In this document: positions 43,728-51,108 of the stretch, one piece after another
Numbering within the stretch: position 1 is the stretch's first letter
Layout: each line of letters opens with the position of its first letter
Assembly: GCA_041737835.1 (NCBI GenBank)
Contig: JBGSQY010000050.1
From: Bythopirellula sp041737835
GTDB lineage: Bacteria; Planctomycetota; Planctomycetia; Pirellulales; Lacipirellulaceae
Direction: 5' to 3' (one strand)
Length of the DNA stretch: 64,000 bases
Made by a program: the position numbers and the translations under genes
Notes under the pieces: generated by a model
The model's database searches: none
Seen by the model: only the letters and a program-made list of their open reading frames with translations
Told to the model about the DNA's origin: nothing

Positions 43728-43807
43728 TGCCGGTCCGCCGCGGCGAATTCCGATGCCGTGTGATTTGGTATGTGTAACGACTCGGCATCGGGACGATGCC
43801 GGCTAAC
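43728..43807. repeat. TAGCCGG-type palindrome between top6B and top6A
   Basis: Degenerate inverted pair: GCCGGTCCGCCGCGGCGAATTCCGATGCCGTG on the left and CTCGGCATCGGGACGATGCCGGCTAAC on the right. It ends 3 bp from the top6B stop codon. Related to the units at 6471 and 30032. Confidence 0.7.
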
Positions 43808-43810
43808 TTT

Positions 43811-45937
43811 TTATTCTTCGGTTTCTTCTTCTGGTTCTTCGGCGACCGCGACGCGGTTGATGGCCGCTTCGTGCGACATGGGATCAACGATCAATACGTT
43901 TTCGCCCAAGTCGAGTTGCGTGGGGTCTTCAACCTTTTTGCCGCGTTCGTCGAGCTTCATGTCGGCGTCGGCCGTACGATTCTTGGCGACTTTCACGAGT
44001 TGCTCGTAAAGCTCCGATTGTTTCACGCCGTTGATTTCGCTGACGGCTTCCGAAACTTTCTTGAGATATCGCAAAAAGATTTCCCGGCGATCCGATTGTT
44101 GCTTCACTCGCAAGCGTCGCCGCAAAAACATGCCGAGCTTCCGTCCCACGGCTTGCAGTCCGAGCCGGATTTCTTTTTGAATCTCGGGATAGTTGGCAAT
44201 CGCTTCCTTCGATTCGCTGGTGAACGGCACCCACACGCTCGCCATATGCACCATCAAACTCACCGGCCCCTTAGGAAGCGTCCCGCGTGACTGGCTCAAG
44301 CCATAGCTCCGCCAGTTCGTGCCGATGATTGTTTGCGTGATCGCACAGGCACTGTGTTGAAATTGCAACGGCACGCGGTTGGCGTACCGCAAGATTTCCA
44401 TCGACTGGCCTTCGGAAATGTTCACATTCTTCATCGCGGCGAACAGGCTTTCAATTTCCTTAGGCTTGAGCTTGTTCGGCGTTTGCCGGGTGCCGATGCT
44501 GGCCGTTTTGATAATCTTGTCGGCCCCTTCGCCACCCAGTCCGTTGAAAGTGTGAACCAAAAACTGCCGGACCGTGCGGGCATCGGTTTCTTCCAGTAGT
44601 TCAAGCAGCAGATCTTTTGTGATGTTCTGCGTGGGGGCGGTTCCGCCATAAGTAAGTCCCACTTCAATCTGGAACGGATTGCCGCGGTACACCGCCGGTG
44701 GCCGCGTGGCGGCGGCGTAAAACTCACCTGGCACGACTTTGTGCATGCCTTTGAGGATCAAATCCTCGCCGATCGGGCAAATACAATCTGTCGCGGGGGG
44801 AGCAATTTTCGTTTGTTGAATCGCTTGATAGAGAGCTTCTACTTGTTTGCGATCAACCTTTTGTGAATTGGTTCGCGTGCTGACTTTGGCCGTCTCGCAG
44901 ATCTTCTTGGCGACCGTGCCATTCACCCGCGAAAAGCGGCTACTGAAAAACTCCGACAACGATCCGCCGGGGCCTTCCTCGAGCATCGCCGCCAACCGAC
45001 CGAGCTCTACACCATAGGGATGCGGTTTGATTTCCTTCGGCTCGGGGGGCAAAGTTTTCGTCGAACGTTCGTAGATATACTCGAAATCATCGGGGTCTTC
45101 GTAGTGCAGCGTAATGTGCGGGTTGGCAATCGCCGTTTGTTCGAGATACTCGCCGACGCTGCCTCGCCCCCGATTGAACTTTGCCTCAAGTTCAATCGTC
45201 ACCCGCGTGCCATGGGCTTGCTCGACCCATTCGATGCCATGTTTTTCGATAACGGCTTTGCCCTTTTCGCCGGGCAGAATGTCGACCCCTTCGCCGTTGC
45301 CATTGAGAATGCGTGGCTCGTTCTTCTTGGTGTCGATCTGAATTTCGTAATAATGGGCCGGCTTGTTGGCACCGACCTTGGAAATGATCTTCACCGGCTT
45401 GCCGGTGGTTTGCACGCCGTACATACCCGCCGCGCTGATGCCAATGCCTTGCTGGCCCCGGCTTTGCCGCAAACGATGAAACTTCGAGCCATACAACAGC
45501 TTGCCGAAGATCAGCGGAATTTGCTTCTTGAGGATGCCCGGTCCGTTGTCTTGAATGCCAACCTTGTAGCGATCGGGCGCCATCTGTTGGATGTGAACCC
45601 AAATCTCGGGCAAGATGCCGGCTTCCTCACAAGCGTCGAGCGAATTGTCGACCGCTTCCTTCACCGTTGTGAGCAGCGCCTTGCGGGGATTGTCGAAGCC
45701 TAGCAAGTGGCGGTTCTTGGCGAAGAATTCGCTCACCGAGATATCGCGTTGATTGGCGGCCATCGCTTGGACGGTGGTGCGCCGCTTGGGCTTGGCTTCG
45801 CCGTTGCTCTCGGCTTGGGTTTCGATCTCTTGGTCGTCGGTTGCTTCGTCGCCGACGGTTTCGCTCTTAGCGCGCTTCTTGGCGGGGCGCGCAGCCTTTT
45901 TCACGGGTCGAGAAGCTTTCTTCTTTGCAGTGGCCAC
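43811..45937 (-). CDS. top6B: DNA topoisomerase VI subunit B
   Basis: 708 residues from GTG at 45937 (VATAKKKASRPVKKAARPAKKRAK); a longer frame to 46156 lacks homology and RBS. The Lys/Ala-rich N-terminal extension looks DNA-binding. The GHKL ATPase has EAVDNSLDACEEAG (N-box), DNGPGI (G1) and GQQGIGISAAGMY (G2). A helix-two-turn-helix and transducer domain follow (VTIELEAKFNRGRGSVGEYLEQTAI ... ), matching subunit B. B dimerises on ATP and activates the A cleavage subunit, encoded 101 bp downstream. The acidic C-terminus ends VAVAEEPEEETEE. Confidence is high for family, moderate for the start. Confidence 0.94.
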   Translation of the reverse strand: MATAKKKASRPVKKAARPAKKRAKSETVGDEATDDQEIETQAESNGEAKPKRRTTVQAMAANQRDISVSEFFAKNRHLLGFDNPRKALLTTVKEAVDNSLDACEEAGILPEIWVHIQQMAPDRYKVGIQDNGPGILKKQIPLIFGKLLYGSKFHRLRQSRGQQGIGISAAGMYGVQTTGKPVKIISKVGANKPAHYYEIQIDTKKNEPRILNGNGEGVDILPGEKGKAVIEKHGIEWVEQAHGTRVTIELEAKFNRGRGSVGEYLEQTAIANPHITLHYEDPDDFEYIYERSTKTLPPEPKEIKPHPYGVELGRLAAMLEEGPGGSLSEFFSSRFSRVNGTVAKKICETAKVSTRTNSQKVDRKQVEALYQAIQQTKIAPPATDCICPIGEDLILKGMHKVVPGEFYAAATRPPAVYRGNPFQIEVGLTYGGTAPTQNITKDLLLELLEETDARTVRQFLVHTFNGLGGEGADKIIKTASIGTRQTPNKLKPKEIESLFAAMKNVNISEGQSMEILRYANRVPLQFQHSACAITQTIIGTNWRSYGLSQSRGTLPKGPVSLMVHMASVWVPFTSESKEAIANYPEIQKEIRLGLQAVGRKLGMFLRRRLRVKQQSDRREIFLRYLKKVSEAVSEINGVKQSELYEQLVKVAKNRTADADMKLDERGKKVEDPTQLDLGENVLIVDPMSHEAAINRVAVAEEPEEETEE

Positions 45938-46408
45938 TTTATCTCTTGCCGCTAAACGGACATCTCCCTCGATTCCCAGCTGGAGTCGCCCCAACGGAAT
46001 GATTGGGGCTGGCCGGCGTCGTTCCGACGCCAAGCCTGACAATGAACCCACGGCGGCTATCCCGGCATCCCGGACCGCTAAACTTTGTGGATTAGGGGGA
46101 TTGTAGCGATTTTCGTACGTCCTACCCAGGGCAGCGTTCCCGCATTTCGCCTGCAACCGGAATTACCGTATCCTTCGGCAAACAAATTCTCATCGATAGG
46201 AACCGTTCGAGCCGAAACCCTCTGTAGGACGTTGCAATTCGGCGGCTGAGTCGCCGTTGCCGTTCGTGACCCCCGCAGTCCAATCCCGGTCAACCAAGAC
46301 CGCCTGCCTGATTGGACTCAAACAAAACCAACCCCAAACTCTCGCCGGCTCCTTGCTTTTGCTGCAAGCACTCCGCGCGTGAGCTTCGTGAACGCAGGGA
46401 GGCGATAC

Positions 46409-46798
46409 ATGGGTATTCGAATTCTCGCCGTCGGAATGCTGGCGTGCCTCGTGGGCACCGTGTTGGATACTGCCAACGCTAACGCCGAAGTCGAAGGCCG
46501 CTACAAGCGAGTCATCAGTTACCAGAACAAAGGCGATTTGTTCTACAACTTCTACGAAGGTCCACAGCCCAGCGGCACGGCAGCTCAGATGTATGTTTCG
46601 CCGTTGCCCGTACCCGCTTACGTGGGACACAGCTACACGACCTATCAGCCGTTGATGCCTCATGAAATGATGTATCACCATTGCCGCACGCACTATGCCC
46701 ACACGCCCGGTGCAGGTTGGTCGCGGGCGAAGATTCGCTACTGTACCTACGGCTTGCGTCTGCAGGACATCGTTCACAATTTGAACATCCGGTATTAG
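46409..46798 (+). CDS. Small secreted protein, Tyr/His-rich
   Basis: 129 residues from ATG at 46409 with GGGAGG upstream. Signal peptide to about AEVEG (MGIRILAVGMLACLVGTVLDTANANA), then RYKRVISYQNKGDLFYNFYEGPQPSG, a proline-rich middle (VSPLPVPAYVGHSYTTYQP) and two cysteines in YHHCRTHYAHT and RYCTYGLRLQD. No recognised domain. The aromatic and His-rich make-up fits an envelope or matrix protein that may bind metal or peptidoglycan-like layers; this is inference. It is followed 80 bp later by a second small secreted gene, perhaps co-transcribed. Confidence 0.72.
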   Translation: MGIRILAVGMLACLVGTVLDTANANAEVEGRYKRVISYQNKGDLFYNFYEGPQPSGTAAQMYVSPLPVPAYVGHSYTTYQPLMPHEMMYHHCRTHYAHTPGAGWSRAKIRYCTYGLRLQDIVHNLNIRY

Positions 46799-46878
46799 TT
46801 TTTCCTTGTTCCTCTCTGCTTGGGAGGAGACAAGGAAAAGCTGCCTTAAAATTCAATTTCAGCACGAGGAATGGAATC

Positions 46879-47256
46879 GTGATCAATAAAATTTCAATCT
46901 GCTGTGGTGCCGCGATCCTGGCCGCCTCATTGCTGGGGTCAGTAGCCTCCGCCGAAGCGCCGTACTTGCATCCGTTGCGTCGCGCGGAGCTTTCGAACTG
47001 GCACGCCAATTACGCTCACTCGTCCTATGGGTATCCCGTGGCGATGGTCGTTCCTCCCACGGCCCAATTGCAAACCAACTGGAGCTGGGGCGCGCCAAGC
47101 ATGAGCGTTTCGCGAATCGACCACCAATTCGGTCGCAATTACCCAGGCCCTGCACCGTTTGGCGCTGGCTTCCGCAAAACCCCCTACTGGCCAAGCAGCA
47201 CGCACCAATTTGGTGTCTACCACGTGCGGGCCCCTTGGTATCCGACGCAGCGGTAA
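46879..47256 (+). CDS. Small secreted protein, Pro/Tyr/Trp-rich
   Basis: 125 residues from GTG at 46879 (VINKISICCGAAILAASLLGSVASAEA), with GAGGAATG just upstream as a possible RBS. The mature part is basic and rich in Pro, Trp, Tyr and His (HPLRRAELSNWHANYAHSSYGYPVA; PYWPSSTHQFGVYHVRAPWYP). No homologous domain recognised. It is the same kind of small exported protein as the gene at 46409, with no sequence identity beyond the composition. A TAGCCGG-type double hairpin follows. Confidence 0.7.
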   Translation: MINKISICCGAAILAASLLGSVASAEAPYLHPLRRAELSNWHANYAHSSYGYPVAMVVPPTAQLQTNWSWGAPSMSVSRIDHQFGRNYPGPAPFGAGFRKTPYWPSSTHQFGVYHVRAPWYPTQR

Positions 47257-47284
47257 GCGGTTCCTCGTAGTTCTCGAACAACAA

Positions 47285-47349
47285 TCCCGGACCACATTGT
47301 GGTCCGGCTAGGTGAAGACCTTAGCCGGATCGCAACGCGATCCGGGATT
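47285..47349. repeat. Two CCGGACCAC / CCGGATCGC hairpins
   Basis: TCCCGGACCACATTGTGGTCCGGCTA followed by TTAGCCGGATCGCAACGCGATCCGGGA: two adjacent inverted repeats of the TAGCCGG class. It follows the small secreted protein genes and precedes def, so it probably ends that transcript. Related half-copies occur at 54301-54330 and 55398-55424. Confidence 0.75.
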
Positions 47350-47462
47350 TCCGTTTTGGTAGCTAGAAAGTCTATAATAAACCTGTCCCTCCACGCCCTA
47401 ATTGCACACAATAGGCGTTTCGTTACGGACAAATTTTAACTTCTGGGTACGAAGGTGCTGGC

Positions 47463-48050
47463 GTGAGTTTGCAGGTTATTCATTATCCCCATCCCACTTT
47501 GAGGCACGTGTCGAAGCCGGTCAAACGGGTCGACCGCGAACTGCGCGACATGATCGCTCAGATGTTCGAGCTCATGTACAAGCATGAAGGGGTGGGACTG
47601 GCGGCCAATCAAGTTGATTTGCCGTATCGCCTGTTCATCGCCAATCCGACGGGCGATGCCAATAAGAAGGAACAAGAGTTCGTCTTTATCAACCCCGTGA
47701 TTCTGAGCGGCAAAGGCCAGGTCGACGGCGAGGAAGGCTGCCTCAGTATTCCCGGCCTGACCGCGGAAGTGACTCGCAAGGAAACAGTGCAAATCGAAGC
47801 CTACAACTTGGCTGGCGAGTTGTTCACGGGCGAGCTCGAAGGACTGTTTGCCCGGATCGTGCAGCACGAAACCGATCATCTCGACGGCGTGCTGTTCATC
47901 GATCGTTTGTCACCCGCCCAGTTCGCCGACTTCCGCGAGGACTTGGAAGAGTTCGAGATCGACTTCCAAAGCAAACGCGACGTGGGGGAAATGCCGACCG
48001 ATGAGCAGATCGTCGCCAAAATCGTCGAACTCGAAAAATTGCGAACTTAG
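47463..48050 (+). CDS. def: Peptide deformylase
   Basis: 195 residues from GTG at 47463 (VSLQVIHYPHPTLRHV). The three family motifs are GVGLAANQ (43-50), EGCLS (91-95) and HETDH (135-139), which supply the metal-binding Cys and two His plus the catalytic Glu. It removes the N-terminal formyl group from nascent proteins and acts at the ribosome exit. It is paired with fmt downstream, as in many bacteria, but separated by a 155-bp nested repeat. The C-terminus has a Glu/Asp-rich helix extension (REDLEEFEIDFQSKRDVGEM). Confidence 0.96.
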   Translation: MSLQVIHYPHPTLRHVSKPVKRVDRELRDMIAQMFELMYKHEGVGLAANQVDLPYRLFIANPTGDANKKEQEFVFINPVILSGKGQVDGEEGCLSIPGLTAEVTRKETVQIEAYNLAGELFTGELEGLFARIVQHETDHLDGVLFIDRLSPAQFADFREDLEEFEIDFQSKRDVGEMPTDEQIVAKIVELEKLRT

Positions 48051-48058
48051 AAATTTAT

Positions 48059-48213
48059 TAACCACGATCAAACGAATAGCATGAATCAGAAAAGAAAGAT
48101 TAACCGCTAATATTCGCTAATAAAACGCTTATGAAATTATTAGCGATCATTAGCGTGGATTAGCGGTTTAAATTCTTTGCCTTCATTCGTGCTATTCATT
48201 TGATTCGTGGTTT
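48059..48213. repeat. Nested inverted arrays (ATTCGTG outside, ATTAGCG inside), no gene
   Basis: Outer arms 48059-48090 and 48182-48213 share AACCACGA, AAACGAATAGC and ATGAAT-type motifs at 9-bp spacing in inverted order. Inner arms 48101-48130 and 48137-48170 are ATTAGCG arrays at 10-bp spacing, separated by only 6 bp. The inner unit is the same array as the GxxExxY terminal repeats. It splits the def-fmt pair; the right end lies 20 bp before the fmt ATG. Confidence 0.87.
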
Positions 48214-48232
48214 CAAAATCTTTGGTACTACC

Positions 48233-49165
48233 ATGCGGATTGTGATGTTAGGAACGGGACCGTTTGCCGTACCGACGTTGCGCGCCTTGCATGCCTCTCG
48301 CCACGAAGTGCTCCTTGCCGTGAGTCGTCCGCCGCGGGGTCGCAAGCCGCTTCCCGCGCCCGTGCAGGTTGTCGCCGCAGAACTTGGCATACCAACTTGG
48401 CTTCCCGAGACCGTCAATGCCGGTGAGGCCCGGGCGAAGCTCACTGATCTCGAAGCCGATCTGTTGGTCGTGTGCGATTACGGCGAGATTTTGAAATCAG
48501 AAACGCTCGCCGTCACGCGCTTGGGTGGGATCAATTTGCACGGGTCACTGCTTCCCAAATATCGCGGCGCTGCCCCCGTGCAATGGGCCGTTCTCAACGG
48601 CGATTTGGAAACCGGCAACACGGTGATTCAGATGACGCCTGGGCTCGATGCCGGTCCCTGCGTTGGCGTCGATCGCGTGGCCATCGACCCCGATGAAACA
48701 GCCGGCGAATTGGAAGCCAGACTCTCCCAGCGCGGGGCAGATCTCGTGCTGCAAGTCGTCGACCAGTTGGAAGCGGGCACTGCTGATCCTATCGTTCAAG
48801 AAAAGACACAGGCCACCAAAGCGCCCCGATTGGAAAAAGAACATGGCCAGGTCGATTGGTCGCGCTCAGCCCAACAGATCAAAAACCAAGCCCGCGCGCT
48901 TCATCCCTGGCCGCGTGCCTATACTTCCTGGCAGCGCGATTCGGCCGAGCCGTTACGCCTGATTCTCGACCGCGTGCAAGTGGCCAACGGTGATTATCCG
49001 GCGAGCGCGCCAGGAACTGTCGTCGCCGCGGAGCAGCAACTCGTGGTCGCGACGGGCGATGGCTTTTTGAGTCTCGAACAGATTCAACCGGCCGGAAAGC
49101 GTGTTATGTCCGCCGCCGAGTTTTTGCGGGGCTATCAAGTCAGGGCAGGGGATGTGCTTATTTAG
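48233..49165 (+). CDS. fmt: Methionyl-tRNA formyltransferase
   Basis: 310 residues from ATG at 48233 (MRIVMLGTGPFAVPTLRAL); a start at 48200 would translate repeat sequence. Typical N-domain: GTGPFAVP in the substrate loop, ADLLVVCDYGEIL, INLHGSLLPKYRGAAPVQWA with the catalytic-region His in H-G-S-L-L-P, then a C-terminal OB-like domain (PRLEKEHGQVDWSRSAQQIKNQARALHPWPRAY). The enzyme formylates Met-tRNA for translation initiation. It works with def upstream, which is interrupted from it by the nested repeat. No unusual active-site changes seen except K-Y in place of the common R-W. Confidence 0.95.
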   Translation: MRIVMLGTGPFAVPTLRALHASRHEVLLAVSRPPRGRKPLPAPVQVVAAELGIPTWLPETVNAGEARAKLTDLEADLLVVCDYGEILKSETLAVTRLGGINLHGSLLPKYRGAAPVQWAVLNGDLETGNTVIQMTPGLDAGPCVGVDRVAIDPDETAGELEARLSQRGADLVLQVVDQLEAGTADPIVQEKTQATKAPRLEKEHGQVDWSRSAQQIKNQARALHPWPRAYTSWQRDSAEPLRLILDRVQVANGDYPASAPGTVVAAEQQLVVATGDGFLSLEQIQPAGKRVMSAAEFLRGYQVRAGDVLI

Positions 49166-49278
49166 CCTCCACACCTGCTATCAGCCGGAATTTCCACCTC
49201 GCCCGGCACCCCCGCCGCCGTGTATGATGGGGGTTTCGCGGAAGTCCGCCGTACCTGAAGGGAATCAGGAGCCTCGAC

Positions 49279-49446
49279 ATGGATCGCTGGGACATATTCA
49301 TAGTGTGCGTGGCCGGCTACGTGGCCATCATGGCACTCGTGCGGCTGATGACCGGTCGGCGGAACCAATTGATCAGCCAAGTCCGCGAACAAATGGCCGA
49401 CATGCAAAAGAAGAAAAAGAAATCCAAAAAGAAAGAAGCCGCGTGA
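49279..49446 (+). CDS. Small membrane protein with lysine-rich tail
   Basis: 55 residues (MDRWDIFIVCVAGYVAIMAL, then VREQMADMQKKKKKSKKKEAA). An N-terminal transmembrane helix is followed by a short amphipathic segment and a strongly basic end of nine Lys in eleven residues. It is too short for usual ORF cutoffs. It lies 17 bp before miaB and may be co-transcribed. Such short basic membrane proteins are conserved upstream of miaB or similar genes in planctomycetes as far as I can judge; the role is unknown. Confidence 0.75.
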   Translation: MDRWDIFIVCVAGYVAIMALVRLMTGRRNQLISQVREQMADMQKKKKKSKKKEAA

Positions 49447-49463
49447 GTTAGTCGGCCGCCTCA

Positions 49464-50888
49464 ATGACCAAGAAACTCTACATCGAAACCGTGGGTTGCC
49501 AGATGAACGTGCTCGACAGCGAGCTCGTCGTGGCCAGTTTGCGCAAGCGTGGTTTCGAGCTGACCGACAACACAAGCGATGCCGACACGATTCTGTTCAA
49601 CACGTGCAGCGTGCGGCAGCATGCCGAGGACAAGATCTACAGCGCCTTGGGCCGCCTGAAGAATGCCAAAGTCAAGAATCCCAACAAGATCATTGGCGTG
49701 TTGGGCTGTATGGCTCAGAAAGATCAACGGCTGATCTTCGAGCGGGCTCCTTACGTTGATTTGATCGTAGGCCCCGGCCAGTTGCATCAAGTGCCTGACT
49801 TGATCGCCGACATCGAAGCGGGTGGCGGTCAGAAAATGGAAGTCAGCTTAGGTCGTAAGGACGGCACGCGGCAACAAATCGAACGCAGCCACGAGAGTTT
49901 CGATCCGCTGCGCGACGCCACAATGCGTCCCACGCCTTACCAAGCGTACGTACGGATCATGATCGGCTGCGACAAGTTCTGCACCTATTGCATTGTGCCG
50001 AGCGTCCGCGGCCCTGAACAAAGTCGGCATCCCGCCGATATCATTGCCGAAGCTCGGCAACTGGCCGGCGAAGGTTGCAAAGAAATCATACTGCTCGGCC
50101 AGACGGTCAACAGCTATCGCTATCGCGAAAACGGCGGTGTCACGCGGATGAGCGATCTGCTCTACTCGCTGCACGAAATCGATGGCATCGACCGCATCAA
50201 GTTCGTCACGAATTATCCGAAAGATATGACCGACGATTTGTTGATTGCCGTGCGCGACTTGCCCAAGTGCGCGAAGTACCTGCACGTTCCCGCGCAGAGC
50301 GGCTCGAACCGCATGCTCGAACGGATGAAACGCGGCTACACGATCGAAGATTATCGCGAGATGATGGATCGCATTCGCACGTTGATTCCCGATGCAGCCG
50401 TCACCAGCGACTTTATTGTCGGTTTCAGTGGCGAAACAGAAGATGATTTTCAACTGACTTGTAAGCTCGTTCACGAACAACGCTTTAAGAACAGCTTTAT
50501 CTTCAAATACAGCGAGCGTCCCGGCACGAAGGGGGCGGAACTCTTTCCCGACGACGTGCCCGAAGATGTGAAAAAGCGCCGCAATAACGAACTGCTGGCC
50601 ATGCAAAACATGATCAGCGAAGTCGACAATCATTCGTTCCTGGGTCGCAATGTCGAAGTGCTCGTGGAAGGCCCCAGCAAAGCCAGCGAAAAATCCGACG
50701 AGCCCAACGCACAACAATTACAACTCACCGGCCGGACGTTGTGCGACCGCATCGTCGTTTTCGACGGCAATCGCCGCCAGATTGGCCAAACTCTCCCGAT
50801 TACGATTTACGATGCCAACGCCCACACGCTATTTGGTGCGGTCGTCACGCAACACGTTGGACCTGAGTTGTTTTCGCTGAAAGCCTAA
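49464..50888 (+). CDS. miaB: tRNA-2-methylthio-N6-dimethylallyladenosine synthase
   Basis: 474 residues. N-terminal UPF0004 domain with conserved cysteines (ETVGCQMN, FNTCSVRQHAE, LGCMAQKD), radical-SAM CDKFCTYCIVPSVRG motif with C-x3-C-x2-C for one 4Fe-4S cluster, and a C-terminal TRAM domain (about 400-474). MiaB adds a methylthio group to i6A37 of tRNAs reading U-starting codons. All cysteines needed for both clusters are present. It follows the small basic membrane gene by 17 bp and is upstream of glnE by 220 bp. Confidence 0.95.
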   Translation: MTKKLYIETVGCQMNVLDSELVVASLRKRGFELTDNTSDADTILFNTCSVRQHAEDKIYSALGRLKNAKVKNPNKIIGVLGCMAQKDQRLIFERAPYVDLIVGPGQLHQVPDLIADIEAGGGQKMEVSLGRKDGTRQQIERSHESFDPLRDATMRPTPYQAYVRIMIGCDKFCTYCIVPSVRGPEQSRHPADIIAEARQLAGEGCKEIILLGQTVNSYRYRENGGVTRMSDLLYSLHEIDGIDRIKFVTNYPKDMTDDLLIAVRDLPKCAKYLHVPAQSGSNRMLERMKRGYTIEDYREMMDRIRTLIPDAAVTSDFIVGFSGETEDDFQLTCKLVHEQRFKNSFIFKYSERPGTKGAELFPDDVPEDVKKRRNNELLAMQNMISEVDNHSFLGRNVEVLVEGPSKASEKSDEPNAQQLQLTGRTLCDRIVVFDGNRRQIGQTLPITIYDANAHTLFGAVVTQHVGPELFSLKA

Positions 50889-51108
50889 GGGTTGCCGTTG
50901 ATTTTCCCTTCGTTCGGTGGGACAATAGAGCAAGAGTGGCGTACTTGGCGGCACGCGCTCCTCATAGTCGGCCACTCGGTATCGACGATCCAGGCAAAGG
51001 GTCAGCAGACTGCGATAGTTCTATCGCGGTCCGCGGCAGCTTGCATGAACAACGGCCTCGCCGTTTGCTGCCGCAAATCGGAACATCCGTAGCGACGAGA
51101 TTTGCCTG

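Noticed and set aside
45938..46156. Longer start for top6B
   Set aside because: The extra 73 residues are not family-like and no Shine-Dalgarno is seen; GTG at 45937 starts the Lys-rich segment that leads to the domain.
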